This document shows positions 41,327-50,560 of a stretch of 64,000 bases of DNA, piece by piece. How positions within the stretch are numbered: the first letter of the stretch is position 1; each line of letters begins with the position of its first letter. The notes under the pieces were generated by a model. The model had not been told where the DNA came from. It saw nothing but the letters and a program-made list of their open reading frames with translations, and searched no databases. The translations under genes and the position numbers were made by a program. The DNA comes from Paenibacillus_E sp964253085 (GTDB taxonomy: Bacteria > Bacillota > Bacilli > Paenibacillales > NBRC-103111): the NCBI RefSeq assembly GCF_964253085.1, contig NZ_CAXUQH020000001.1:5022001-5086000 (forward strand). The letters run 5' to 3'.

Positions 41327-42352
41327 TCACCTTGTCATCGGTAATTCTTCCATTTCGTGCGTACGTACACGTCCCATAAGATCACCAGCTGCAAGCTGTG
41401 GAGATTTCCCTTCAAATAAAACATTATGTAATTCATTCGTAATCGGCATAGTGACCTCATAGCGTTTGGCTAGGTCATAGGCTGCTTTCGTCGTTTTCAC
41501 GCCTTCTACAACCATTCCCATCTCTTTGAGCACATCTTCTAATGGAATCCCTTTGGCCAATTTGTTACCTGCCCGCCAATTTCTACTATGTTTACTTGTA
41601 CAGGTTGCGATCAAATCACCAATTCCAGCTAAACCTGCAAAGGTAAGAGGGTTCGCCCCCATTGCAGTACCTAGTCGCGTGATTTCTGCGAGCCCTCTAG
41701 TAACGAGTGCTGCTTTCGCATTATCACCGAAATCCAAACCATCGGTTAGCCCTGCACCAAGTCCAATGATATTCTTCAGCGCTCCACCTACCTCAACACC
41801 TGTTACATCCGGATTCGTATACACACGGAAATATCGCGTAATGAGCAGGTCTTGCGCAGCCTCAGCAGCTTGTAAATCCTCGGCAGCGACGACTACGGTT
41901 GTCGGCATTTTGCAAATGACTTCTTCCGCATGACTCGGTCCCGAGAGAACTACAAATCGCTTCGGATCCATCTCTGGGAGCTCGTCCGCGAGCACCTCTG
42001 TCATACGCTTGAGTGTCCCTGTTTCAAAGCCCTTAGTCGCATGAATGATGAGCGTGTCTTTCTTCAAAAATGGTCGAATTCGTGAAGCAACCTCACGCAT
42101 GCCTGAAGATGGGACCACCATAATGATCGCATCCGCATCTTGTACGGCTTCTTGCAGAGAATGGGTCGCTATGATCGAAGGAGAAAGCGATACTTCTTTG
42201 AGAAAACGGCTGTTCGTGTGCTTTTCATTAATTTCCACTACTTGTTCTTCGTTACGAGACCATAGAAGGACTTCTTTCCCATTATCCGCCAATACGGAGG
42301 CGAGTGCCGTCCCCCAACTTCCAGCTACAAGGACCGATACTTTTTGTGTCAT
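41327..42352 (-). CDS. gpsA: Glycerol-3-phosphate dehydrogenase [NAD(P)+]
   Basis: Makes sn-glycerol-3-phosphate for phospholipids. 341 aa. VLVAGSWGTALASVLADNGKEV is the nucleotide-binding turn, and the C-terminal domain has KGFETGTLKRM, GGALKNIIGLGAGL and SRNWRAGNKLA with catalytic Lys residues. The gene is 31 nt after plsY. Confidence 0.96.
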   Translation of the reverse strand: MTQKVSVLVAGSWGTALASVLADNGKEVLLWSRNEEQVVEINEKHTNSRFLKEVSLSPSIIATHSLQEAVQDADAIIMVVPSSGMREVASRIRPFLKKDTLIIHATKGFETGTLKRMTEVLADELPEMDPKRFVVLSGPSHAEEVICKMPTTVVVAAEDLQAAEAAQDLLITRYFRVYTNPDVTGVEVGGALKNIIGLGAGLTDGLDFGDNAKAALVTRGLAEITRLGTAMGANPLTFAGLAGIGDLIATCTSKHSRNWRAGNKLAKGIPLEDVLKEMGMVVEGVKTTKAAYDLAKRYEVTMPITNELHNVLFEGKSPQLAAGDLMGRVRTHEMEELPMTR

Positions 42353-42383
42353 GGTTTCCCCTCCTACGTGTAGTTGTTTTTCG

Positions 42384-42986
42384 TTAGGCTCTTTTCTGGC
42401 CCAGCTTGTTTTCTTTTCCTTGAATAAGTTTCACAATATTCGTCCGATGACGCAAAAAGGCAAAAGCACATAGCAAAATGCTTATCCACAAAACAGGTAG
42501 CGGCCGGTCCATCCCCCAAATAAGAAAAGGTAAGAGTGCTGTAAGAATAAGGGAGCCAAGCGATACGAATCGTGTGATAGCAATGATGACGATGGCTGTT
42601 AAGCCTGCGATCAAGGTAGGGACAAAACAAAGTGTTGCCATGACTCCAATGGTGGTCGCAATTCCTTTACCACCGCGGAAGCCGAAAAACACAGGCCAAT
42701 TATGCCCTACAATGGCTGCTAACCCACACAAAACAGAAATCCAGATATCATCAGATCCAGGAGCAGCCCAGACCCCCAGTAAGACAGCTACGACGCCTTT
42801 TAAGGCATCCAGCAGCAGGACGAGGATTGCTGGCCCCTTCCCCAGAACGCGGAGCGTATTCGTTGCCCCTGCGTTCCCACTGCCGTGCTTGCGGATATCA
42901 ATTCCCTTAAACCATTTTCCGAATAAATAACTAAAGCTGATGGATCCTAGTAAATAGCCCACTACAATTGTTATCATCGAAAGCAA
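42384..42986 (-). CDS. plsY: Acylphosphate:glycerol-3-phosphate acyltransferase PlsY
   Basis: Membrane enzyme that adds the first acyl chain to glycerol-3-phosphate, which the adjacent gpsA supplies. 200 aa, five helices. Motifs: HGSGNAGATNTLRVLG near residue 34, GHNWPVFFGFRGGKGIATTIG near 93, and SLGSLI further on. It sits between der and gpsA, 13 nt after der. Confidence 0.95.
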   Translation of the reverse strand: MLSMITIVVGYLLGSISFSYLFGKWFKGIDIRKHGSGNAGATNTLRVLGKGPAILVLLLDALKGVVAVLLGVWAAPGSDDIWISVLCGLAAIVGHNWPVFFGFRGGKGIATTIGVMATLCFVPTLIAGLTAIVIIAITRFVSLGSLILTALLPFLIWGMDRPLPVLWISILLCAFAFLRHRTNIVKLIQGKENKLGQKRA

Positions 42987-42999
42987 TGTACAACATCTC

Positions 43000-44325
43000 C
43001 TATTCTTTGTCCGAAGTTTTTCTACGGCTCAAGATGCGAATGGGTGTTCCTTCAAAGCCGAAAGCAGCACGGATTTTGTTATCCAAATAACGTTCGTATG
43101 AGAAATGCATAAGCTCTGGCTCATTTACGAAGAGAACGAACACAGGCGGTTTAACGGCAACTTGCGTCACATAGTTAATCCGCAGACGCTTCCCTTTGTC
43201 CGTTGGCGGCGGATTGTAAGCAACCGCATCGGAAACAACGTCATTCAGAAGATGCGTTTGTACACGCAAAGCATGATTCTCAGCTACTTGTACGATGACA
43301 GGCAGCAATTTATGAAGGCGCTGAGTTGTTTTCGCGGATACAAACACAATAGGTGCATAACTCAAGAACAAGAAATGATCGCGAATTGTCGTCGTGAAAT
43401 GTTGCATCGTCTTATCATCTTTCTCAACGATGTCCCATTTATTTACGACAATGACAATCGCTTTTCCTGCTTCATGCGCATATCCCGCAATGTGCTTATC
43501 TTGGTCAATGATACCTTCTTGTCCGTCGATCACAACTAATACCACATCTGCTCGCTCAATGGCTTTCATTGCACGCATAACACTGTATTTCTCAGTGTTC
43601 TCGTAAACTTTGCCACGCTTACGCATACCTGCGGTATCAATGATAACGAACTTCTGTCCATCACGCTCAAAAGGAGTATCAATAGCATCACGCGTTGTAC
43701 CAGCAACGTCGCTCACAATAACACGCTCTTCACCAAGAATCGCGTTCGTCATCGACGATTTCCCAACGTTCGGGCGACCAATCAATGCAAATTTAACAAC
43801 TTCTTCGCCATACTCATCATCTGTTTTATCAGGGAATAAATTACAAACAACCTCAAGTAGATCGCCAATCCCGATTCCGTGCGAACCAGATATCCCAACA
43901 GGATCACCGAAACCAAGGGAATAGAATTCATAAATATCATCTTGACGTGCCAAATTATCCACTTTATTTACGGCCAAGACAACAGGTTTCTTGGAACGGA
44001 ATAATAGCTGCGCTACTTCCTCGTCCGACGGAGTTACGCCCGCCTTCGCGTCGACCATGAACACAATGACATCCGCTTCTTCAATGGCAAGCTCAGCTTG
44101 TACACGAACAGATTTCAGAATTGCGTCTTCGCCGTCAATTTCAATACCGCCAGTATCAATGACACTAAACGATGTATTAAGCCATTCACCAACACCATAT
44201 AAACGATCTCGCGTGACACCTGGTTTATCTTCTACGATCGCCATACGATCGCCTACGATTCGATTAAAAATGGTAGATTTTCCGACATTAGGTCGGCCTA
44301 CAATTGCAAGTACGGGTCTAGCCAA
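43000..44325 (-). CDS. der: Ribosome-assembly GTPase Der (EngA)
   Basis: Tandem-GTPase needed for 50S assembly, 441 aa. G1 motifs GRPNVGKST at residue 10 and GRPNVGKSS near 182; DTGG and DTAGM G3 motifs; NKVD and NKWD G4 motifs; a C-terminal KH-like domain with RRKTSDKE at the end. Followed by plsY at 13 nt; the small YIEGIA partner gene is upstream. Confidence 0.97.
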   Translation of the reverse strand: MARPVLAIVGRPNVGKSTIFNRIVGDRMAIVEDKPGVTRDRLYGVGEWLNTSFSVIDTGGIEIDGEDAILKSVRVQAELAIEEADVIVFMVDAKAGVTPSDEEVAQLLFRSKKPVVLAVNKVDNLARQDDIYEFYSLGFGDPVGISGSHGIGIGDLLEVVCNLFPDKTDDEYGEEVVKFALIGRPNVGKSSMTNAILGEERVIVSDVAGTTRDAIDTPFERDGQKFVIIDTAGMRKRGKVYENTEKYSVMRAMKAIERADVVLVVIDGQEGIIDQDKHIAGYAHEAGKAIVIVVNKWDIVEKDDKTMQHFTTTIRDHFLFLSYAPIVFVSAKTTQRLHKLLPVIVQVAENHALRVQTHLLNDVVSDAVAYNPPPTDKGKRLRINYVTQVAVKPPVFVLFVNEPELMHFSYERYLDNKIRAAFGFEGTPIRILSRRKTSDKE

Positions 44326-44386
44326 TTTACATCTCTCCTTCGGATTCCATGATCAGACATGGAAAATTACGCAACTTACATCATAA

Positions 44387-44420
44387 CAAAAAAGAGCCGC
44401 CTTGGCTAATCTCTTTTGAG
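44387..44420 (-). terminator. Terminator-like hairpin between the YIEGIA partner gene and der
   Basis: AAAAG..AGCC pairs with GGCT..CTTTT and is followed on the minus strand by a T-run. It would reduce read-through into der, which must then use a promoter in the short gap. Confidence 0.45.
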
Positions 44421-44454
44421 ACTTCCATTAAATATGCGCTTTTTCACCGGATTA

Positions 44455-44634
44455 TCAGGAATGTTTCACCAGAATCATTGTACCATTTTTCAAATCATGG
44501 GCATTCGCGTCTAACATTTTTTCCAAAGAAAATGCCGTTCTCTGCATCTCCTCTTCGCCTTCAACCACAAAGATGGGAGCACCGCCAGCAATACGGTCTT
44601 TCGTCAATGTCACGATCGCGAGAATTTGCGACAT
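44455..44634 (-). CDS. Capping-complex subunit for YIEGIA
   Basis: A 59-residue soluble protein, too short for most gene calls: starts MSQILAIVTLTKDRIAGGAPIFVVEGE and ends MILVKHS. It matches the small family named as a capping subunit for YIEGIA, always beside a YIEGIA gene. GGAGG lies 12 nt before ATG 44634. It starts 7 nt after the YIEGIA stop. Function is unproven; a strand-rich fold is likely. Confidence 0.7.
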   Translation of the reverse strand: MSQILAIVTLTKDRIAGGAPIFVVEGEEEMQRTAFSLEKMLDANAHDLKNGTMILVKHS

Positions 44635-44641
44635 AAGGGCA

Positions 44642-45553
44642 TTACCCCTCCTTCTTTTTATTTACTCCAGCTTCAGAAGGCATGCGCACAGCACTTTCAA
44701 GAACAGGTACGCGATGAAGGGCAGTGAATGTTTTCTCTTTGTCATCTTCCTGCAAAAGCAAGAGCAAACCTATCGTTCCTGAGTCCAGGTCCAATTTAGC
44801 CATTGGTCGTAAGGAAGGCTCTCCCTCATCTCGATAAACGCCAAATAAAGTGGACATATCATACATAATGGCTTGCCGCTGGCCAACATGAGAAATCGTT
44901 ACACGTGCATTACGATTTTTTGGCTTAATTAGAAAGCCTTGACCGTATTTCATTATTTTTTCACGCGTATCCATAAGCCCTACATTCATGATATAAATAG
45001 AACCCACAGAGACATCAGGCCCATCCATATGAATATCAACGGGTTCAATATCAGCGATGTCCCCTAATTTACTGCCCGATTTAAAAAAATTAGCAAGCCA
45101 TATTGAGATTACCCCAGCCGCTATCCCCCAGTACCAAGCACCTAATATACTAAATAAGGAGGCCAAAAACGCTGTCATAATGACCAAATAATTACGACCT
45201 TCGAATACCATCGCAATCCCTTCGATATAGGCCGCTCCTCGGGGTACAAGTTCTAACTCGTCCACTTTCGTTAAGCTCTGTCTTTCCATATTGCGCACAT
45301 CTCTAAATTGTTGTGCGGCTAAAGAAAGAAACGTGACTGCTGTGTAGTTTTTCTCCAACAGTGCAGGAACAGCAACCGCTCCAAGTCCTGCGGCTATCAC
45401 GCCAAGTGAGATATGAATGATTTTGCCATGCGGATACGTTGGATATTGCCGATAATCTGTTCGCAGCATATTCATCCGCGACAAAATACCAAAAATAACA
45501 CCAACGACAATCCCAATGGTATACCGATGTGTATGTAACCAAGCCATATCCAT
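44642..45553 (-). CDS. YIEGIA-family membrane protein
   Basis: A 303-residue protein with about three membrane helices in its N-terminal half and the family signature AAYIEGIAMVFEGRNYLVI near residue 105. The C-terminal half is soluble, with SVGSIYIMNVGLMD and DLDSGTIGLLLLLQED. Families of this name are spore-former specific and of unknown function. ATG 45553 (MDMAWLHTHRYT) was chosen because AAGGCG lies near it; the upstream end overlaps the YphA gene's stop. Located between YphA-type and the capping gene. Confidence 0.7.
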   Translation of the reverse strand: MDMAWLHTHRYTIGIVVGVIFGILSRMNMLRTDYRQYPTYPHGKIIHISLGVIAAGLGAVAVPALLEKNYTAVTFLSLAAQQFRDVRNMERQSLTKVDELELVPRGAAYIEGIAMVFEGRNYLVIMTAFLASLFSILGAWYWGIAAGVISIWLANFFKSGSKLGDIADIEPVDIHMDGPDVSVGSIYIMNVGLMDTREKIMKYGQGFLIKPKNRNARVTISHVGQRQAIMYDMSTLFGVYRDEGEPSLRPMAKLDLDSGTIGLLLLLQEDDKEKTFTALHRVPVLESAVRMPSEAGVNKKKEG

Positions 45554-45558
45554 CGCCT

Positions 45559-46179
45559 TCAACTGCCCCCCTTGCGGTCTAACCAGCTTCTTACGACGGT
45601 TCGGCAACCACTATATGCAGCTTGTACTACAATCGTTATTGTTCTTGCTGTAAAGATAGACAGCCACCATTGATCTTGGAAAGTAGCCATACCCAGCTGA
45701 TGAAAGCCATCTACTTTATGAATACCAGCTTGATACATATCCCCGATCAGATATCCGATCGAAATGGCTGCAATTTGCTCCCAAGCATTGCGCTGAACCA
45801 CTACAGCCACAACGGCAATCAACAGAGCAGTCTGCCATTCTGAGTTACGAATAATGAGAATAGGGTCCATTTCTAACAGTTGTTGGAACAGAAAGTGGAG
45901 TGAACCGATCAGAAGTCCTATGGAAAGCAGATGTAGCTTATGTATAAAGCCTTGTGTGACATAAAGAATACTAAAGGCAATCGTTAGTACAACAACATAG
46001 ACAAGCTGGACATGTATATGTTGTATCGTCACGTTTACTCTCGATCCGATCAACCAAGAGACAAAAAAAAGAAGCATGCCTTTATGCGATATACTTCGGA
46101 TGTACAGTTCCTTCCAACCGCTGGCGAACAAGATCAACGTGATGCAAAGGAGAATAAGCGACAGATAACCGGCATTCAT
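45559..46179 (-). CDS. YphA-family membrane protein
   Basis: A 206-residue integral membrane protein with about six helices, beginning MNAGYLSLILLCITLILFASGWKELYIRS. It resembles B. subtilis YphA, function unknown, beside the same neighbours. ATG 46179 has AGGGTGG 7 nt upstream. Its end abuts the YIEGIA start. Confidence 0.68.
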   Translation of the reverse strand: MNAGYLSLILLCITLILFASGWKELYIRSISHKGMLLFFVSWLIGSRVNVTIQHIHVQLVYVVVLTIAFSILYVTQGFIHKLHLLSIGLLIGSLHFLFQQLLEMDPILIIRNSEWQTALLIAVVAVVVQRNAWEQIAAISIGYLIGDMYQAGIHKVDGFHQLGMATFQDQWWLSIFTARTITIVVQAAYSGCRTVVRSWLDRKGGS

Positions 46180-46310
46180 AATCAAACCACCCTAGCCTAC
46201 GTTGCTATCGATGACATTCACCGCCATCAATTTGCTTGCGGATCTTCAGGCTCCCCCTCAAACAAGTAATAAGGGAGATCTGCCTGATCCTTAGTATGGC
46301 AATATTTTGA

Positions 46311-47369
46311 TTATTTACTCTGATTACTTCGCTCTGCGTATGAAGTTAAGTCAATGCCTCTTGTTCGACACCATTCTGCAGTGTCTCCAACGATAACTAC
46401 TGGACACCCAGTAAGGGCTTGAATCGAATTAGCGCCTAACGCCGTCATAATTAAGATGAGTCCTTGGTGCAGCTCTTCTGCATAAGCGTGAAGTGCATCT
46501 ACACCATCTACACGCAATACCTTAAGAAATGCGCCTGCCATGCCCACTGCTGATGCGCCTAAAGTAAGTACTTTAGCCGCTTCTAATGCATTTGTAATAC
46601 CGCCTGACGCAATAATAGAACCCCATGGATAAACAGATAGGGCTTCTAATAAAGTCATACTTGTAGGTGTACCCCAATCATTAAGCCAATCTAATGCAGC
46701 AGGTCGTCTCGCATTTTCAATAGCTGCAAAATTCGTGCCGCCTGAGCCTCCCACATCGAGAACTTGAACGCCGACATCTCTAAGCTGCTTCGCATTATCA
46801 CGCGAAATGCCAAAGCCTACCTCTTTCACAATTACCGGTACAGGCGTGTGACGAACAATGCTTTCAATGCGTCCAAGCATGCCTACGAAGCTGCGATCAC
46901 CTTCTGGCATAATCAGTTCTTGCATAACGTTCAAATGGATTTGAAGCGCATTCGCTTCTATCATCTCTACCGCACGTAACGCTTGTTCCGTTGTGGCTTC
47001 GCTCCCCAAATTAGCGAAAATGATACCATTCGGATTCTCGCGTCGCACCACTTCATAGCTAGATGCTACTTCGCTATTCTTAATAGCTGACATTTGGGAG
47101 CCAACAGCCATGGGCAAGCCTTTCTCCCTGGCGAGAATAGCCAATTCGCGATTAATGCTCTCTGTCTCATGAGCGCCGCCGGTCATTGCATTAATTAAAA
47201 TCGGCGAACTCATAGTGAGATCGCCGATTGTTGTTGTTAAAGCAATATGATCCGTCGAAGTCTCAGGAAGACAGTTATGCACAAGCTTGATATCCGCCAA
47301 CCCTTGCTGACGGGTTTGACCAAGCTCCAGCGCGTAATGGACATGTTCCATTTTGCGTGAGATGCGCAT
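46311..47369 (-). CDS. fni: Isopentenyl-diphosphate delta-isomerase, type 2
   Basis: FMN- and NADPH-dependent type 2 IPP isomerase, 352 aa, balances IPP and DMAPP for hepST and other prenyl synthesis. RKMEHVHYALELGQTR start, ILINAMTGGAHETESINRELA, GSQMSAIKN, LNVMQELIMPEGDR and VGFGISRDNAKQL are typical. In Bacillus it is ypgA/fni near rpsA-like ypfD. Follows YphA-type gene on the same strand with no terminator seen; a weak hairpin lies at 46239-46291. Confidence 0.95.
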   Translation of the reverse strand: MRISRKMEHVHYALELGQTRQQGLADIKLVHNCLPETSTDHIALTTTIGDLTMSSPILINAMTGGAHETESINRELAILAREKGLPMAVGSQMSAIKNSEVASSYEVVRRENPNGIIFANLGSEATTEQALRAVEMIEANALQIHLNVMQELIMPEGDRSFVGMLGRIESIVRHTPVPVIVKEVGFGISRDNAKQLRDVGVQVLDVGGSGGTNFAAIENARRPAALDWLNDWGTPTSMTLLEALSVYPWGSIIASGGITNALEAAKVLTLGASAVGMAGAFLKVLRVDGVDALHAYAEELHQGLILIMTALGANSIQALTGCPVVIVGDTAEWCRTRGIDLTSYAERSNQSK

Positions 47370-47398
47370 TTCTGTACCCTCCTAGAAATTGGATCTAT

Positions 47399-48712
47399 TT
47401 ATTTTTTAAATTTAGCCAGTTTATCCCCAAAACGCTCACCAAGTGTCATGGACAAACCTTGATTGCTTAGGGATACGTTTTCGTTACCAGCAATTTCTTT
47501 TTGGTGACTAGCGCTGTTACCACGGTCACGATCGCCGCGCGGTTGTCTTTCTCTTTCTGGTTTGCCAACTGATGACGGAGCCGCAGCACCAGCAGGTGCT
47601 TCAGGAGCATCTTCTGTATCTTTAATGCTTAAGCTAACGCGTTTCTCAGCCAGATTGATTTCCAAGATTTTCACTTGTACTTCTTGGCCTTCTTTCAACA
47701 CTTCATGCGGAGTACCGATGTGACGGTGTGCGATTTGGGAAATGTGTACAAGACCCTCAACACCTGGTGCCACTTCAACGAATGCGCCGAAAGCCGCAAG
47801 ACGTTTAACCGTACCTGTTACGATATCACCAGCTTTGAAATCACGCTCAACATTTGACCAAGGGCCATCTTGAGTAGCTTTGATGCTCAAGCTGATTTTG
47901 TCATTGGATGGATCCAATTTAAGGATTTGCACCTTAACTTTGTCTCCTTCTTTAACAACATCAGATGCTTGTTCAACATGCTGCCAAGCTAGCTCAGAAA
48001 TATGAACAAGTCCATCAATACCACCGATATCAACAAATGCACCGAATTGTGTCAAGCGTTGTACAGTACCATCTAGTACTTGACCAACTTGAAGACCTTC
48101 GATGATTTTCTTCTTGTTCGTTTCGAACTCTTCATCCAAAATATCTTTTTGGGAAAGGATCACTTTGTTTTTCTCGCGATCGATTTCTTTCACACGAAGA
48201 CGCAATGTGCGGCCTTTGTAAGAAGAGAAATCTTCAACGAATTGACGCTCAACCATGGAAGCAGGTACGAAACCACGCACACCAATATCAACAACTAAAC
48301 CGCCTTTAACAACCTCAGCAACAGCTGCTTCGATAATTTCTTTGCTCTCAAGTTGTCCTTGCAGTGTTTCCCAAGCTTTCTCGTTGTCTACAACGCGTTT
48401 GGACAATACCAATGTTTCTTTCGCATCGTTGATGGAAACAATCTTCAATTCTACTTCTTGACCAAGCTCAACTGCTTGCGCAGCATCATTCAAGCTTACG
48501 GAAGAAAGCTCACGAACTGGGATGACACCATCGTATTTGTAACCGATATCCACGAAAGCTTGATCAGCGTCTACTTTAACGATTTTGCCTTTAACTGTAG
48601 CGCCTTTCTTCAACACAGCAACATTGTTAAGCGCATGCTCTGCTTCTGCTTGTGAAACGGCCGTTTCTTGAGCTTCCTGTGATTGATCTTCAACTTTTAC
48701 TTCATCTGACAT
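47399..48712 (-). CDS. rpsA: 30S ribosomal protein S1 homologue (YpfD-like)
   Basis: RNA-binding protein with four S1 domains, 437 aa, longer than B. subtilis YpfD (about 382). Domain starts are near residues 33, 120, 204 and 290: GATVKGKIVKVD, EAAVAEVVKGG, LDGTVQRLTQFGAFVDIGG and VTGTVKRLAAFGAFVEVA. The charged, Arg/Asp-rich tail near 385-420 (QPRGDRDRG) is disordered. AGGAGG precedes the ATG. Bacterial S1 in Firmicutes is not always essential for translation initiation. Confidence 0.9.
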   Translation of the reverse strand: MSDEVKVEDQSQEAQETAVSQAEAEHALNNVAVLKKGATVKGKIVKVDADQAFVDIGYKYDGVIPVRELSSVSLNDAAQAVELGQEVELKIVSINDAKETLVLSKRVVDNEKAWETLQGQLESKEIIEAAVAEVVKGGLVVDIGVRGFVPASMVERQFVEDFSSYKGRTLRLRVKEIDREKNKVILSQKDILDEEFETNKKKIIEGLQVGQVLDGTVQRLTQFGAFVDIGGIDGLVHISELAWQHVEQASDVVKEGDKVKVQILKLDPSNDKISLSIKATQDGPWSNVERDFKAGDIVTGTVKRLAAFGAFVEVAPGVEGLVHISQIAHRHIGTPHEVLKEGQEVQVKILEINLAEKRVSLSIKDTEDAPEAPAGAAAPSSVGKPERERQPRGDRDRGNSASHQKEIAGNENVSLSNQGLSMTLGERFGDKLAKFKK

Positions 48713-48862
48713 GAGATTAGCCTCCTCTATTTACAACCAACAAAAATAATTTATAAGTCACAAAGCAGCAGTCAAGCTCCTACTCTGTTTCAAACACAAT
48801 AATAAGTTCAAATCACTTTATGGTTAGTATAATTCCAAGCTTTCAATTCCATACATTTCTGC

Positions 48863-49444
48863 TTATGCTTTACTAGTAAGTGTATGTAGTCGGCGAATTT
48901 CTTTCATAATTGCTTCCGTCGCCTGCTCCAGATCCTCCGAGCTAGCGCCTGCATAGGCACTCATATCAAGTGGTGTTCCATAAACGATCGTCATACGACG
49001 GAAAAGTGAGTAGGTTCCTACGATAGCTACCGGAACAACTGCCGCGCCTGACTTCAAGGCAAGACTAGCAGCACCTTTTTTCCCCATTCCACCCGCATTA
49101 CTTCTTGATCCTTCTGGAAAAACACCAAGCATATTACCGTCACGCAACAGTTGCACAGCAAGTCGAATCGACTCTCTGCTAACGCCCCCGCGTTTAACTG
49201 GGAATGCGCCTACTTTAGATATGATAGACCCAAGTACTGGTATATCAAACAGCTCCGCCTTGGCCATGAAATGCACCTTGCGGCGCAATGGTGAACCTAA
49301 GAATGGTGGGTCCAAGAAGCTAGTATGATTACCACACAAAACAACTGCCCCTTGTGTTGGAACATTTTCCATTCCGATAGCACGCATTCGGAAAAATACG
49401 GTGAAAATAAATCGAAATAAGGCTCTTCCGATGCGATATAGCAT
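48863..49444 (-). CDS. plsC: 1-acyl-sn-glycerol-3-phosphate acyltransferase
   Basis: Adds the second acyl chain to make phosphatidic acid, at the inner membrane. 193 aa. Motif I is CGNHTSFLDP (H-x4-D) near residue 37, motif III FPEGSRS near 108. N-terminal LYRIGRALFRFIFTVFFRM is a membrane helix. ATG 49444 has GGAGG 12 nt upstream, overlapping cmk's end. In B. subtilis ypfC/plsC lies beside cmk. Confidence 0.92.
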   Translation of the reverse strand: MLYRIGRALFRFIFTVFFRMRAIGMENVPTQGAVVLCGNHTSFLDPPFLGSPLRRKVHFMAKAELFDIPVLGSIISKVGAFPVKRGGVSRESIRLAVQLLRDGNMLGVFPEGSRSNAGGMGKKGAASLALKSGAAVVPVAIVGTYSLFRRMTIVYGTPLDMSAYAGASSEDLEQATEAIMKEIRRLHTLTSKA

Positions 49445-49446
49445 CT

Positions 49447-50130
49447 TTATTTGCCACCTCCGACTTTGTCCTTGCAAAGCCCAAGAATTTCGCCCACAAC
49501 TTCTTCAATCGTCATTGACGTACTGTCCATCAACACGGCATCATGCGCCCTACGCAGTGGTGAAATTTCCCTTGCCTCATCGAATTGATCGCGACGTGCA
49601 ATATCCTGCTCCAACTCGGAAAGAGTCAGTGTATTCGTACCACTGCTTTCTAACTCCTTGAATCGGCGCTCAGCACGTTCCTTCACACTCGCAGTTAAGA
49701 AAACCTTGATCTCTGCATCTGGCATGACATGCGTACCAATGTCACGGCCGTCCATGACTACGCCTTTGGAAACAGTCATTTGCTTCTGCAACGCAACTAA
49801 CAAATGACGTACAGCGCCATAGCTGGCAATTTGCGAAACATGTGTCGTTACGTCCGTTGAACGAATCGCTTTCGTCACATCTACACCATCTACAATGACC
49901 TGTTGCCCTTCGTCTCCAGGGATGAGCTCAATCTGCATACGATTGGCTAACGCAGCCACTTCTGTTTCTTGCTCAGGTAGCAGCCCTTCTTGCTGTACTT
50001 TCCACGTTACTGCTCGATACATGGCTCCTGTATCCACGTAAATAAAACCAAGTGCACCGGCAACTAGCCGTGCAATGGTGCTTTTACCGGCTCCAGCAGG
50101 ACCATCTATGGCAATATTGAACTTATCCAA
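49447..50130 (-). CDS. cmk: Cytidylate kinase
   Basis: Phosphorylates CMP and dCMP. 227 aa. Walker A GPAGAGKSTIA at residues 9-19, YVDTGAMYRAVTW near 31, MDGRDIGTHVMPDAEIKVFLTA near 146 and the lid region. Between ypfB-like and plsC. Confidence 0.97.
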   Translation of the reverse strand: MDKFNIAIDGPAGAGKSTIARLVAGALGFIYVDTGAMYRAVTWKVQQEGLLPEQETEVAALANRMQIELIPGDEGQQVIVDGVDVTKAIRSTDVTTHVSQIASYGAVRHLLVALQKQMTVSKGVVMDGRDIGTHVMPDAEIKVFLTASVKERAERRFKELESSGTNTLTLSELEQDIARRDQFDEAREISPLRRAHDAVLMDSTSMTIEEVVGEILGLCKDKVGGGK

Positions 50131-50170
50131 GCTGCTGTTCCTCCTAACAATACTTCACAGTACCTTACGA

Positions 50171-50196
50171 ACAAAAAAGCAGGCACTTGCCTGCTA
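50171..50196 (-). terminator. Intrinsic terminator between ypfB and cmk
   Basis: GCAGGC pairs with GCCTGC, followed on the minus strand by TTTTTTG. It separates the small membrane gene from cmk. Confidence 0.85.
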
Positions 50197-50269
50197 ATTA
50201 ATAGAAATTATACCACACAACATGGTCATATGCAAAACTTGGGCTCTATCCCACATTGATTTCATGCGC

Positions 50270-50494
50270 TTATGAGCGTTCTCTTAGAGGCTGTTCTGGG
50301 ACAATATAAGGCTGCCCCTCGAGTGGCTCAACGCGTGTGAAATGCTTGCGAATATATGCATTTTGAAGCAAAGCTTGTACACAAACTAGCAAAATAACAA
50401 CGAAAATCACAGCTCTAATAATGACCTTCTCTACTTTTGCAGAAAAGCGCAAAAATAACTGTTCATATGATTCTCTCTCTTGCTCCTTCGACAT
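50270..50494 (-). CDS. ypfB: DUF5359 small membrane protein (YpfB-like)
   Basis: A 74-residue protein with one membrane helix (VIIRAVIFVVILLVCVQALL, residues 24-43) and a soluble C-terminal part with EPLEGQPYIVPEQ. It matches DUF5359 (YpfB of B. subtilis), located as here next to ypfA and cmk. Function unknown. Own terminator downstream. Confidence 0.78.
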   Translation of the reverse strand: MSKEQERESYEQLFLRFSAKVEKVIIRAVIFVVILLVCVQALLQNAYIRKHFTRVEPLEGQPYIVPEQPLRERS

Positions 50495-50560
50495 GAGATC
50501 ACACTCCCGCTAGCATCCAATATGCATAGCAGTATACCCTTAGTGTTTAGCTCTCAATCC

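Noticed and set aside
46239..46291. Hairpin near the fni/YphA gap as a terminator
   Set aside because: It has a bulged stem and no T-run; left as a possible weak structure only.
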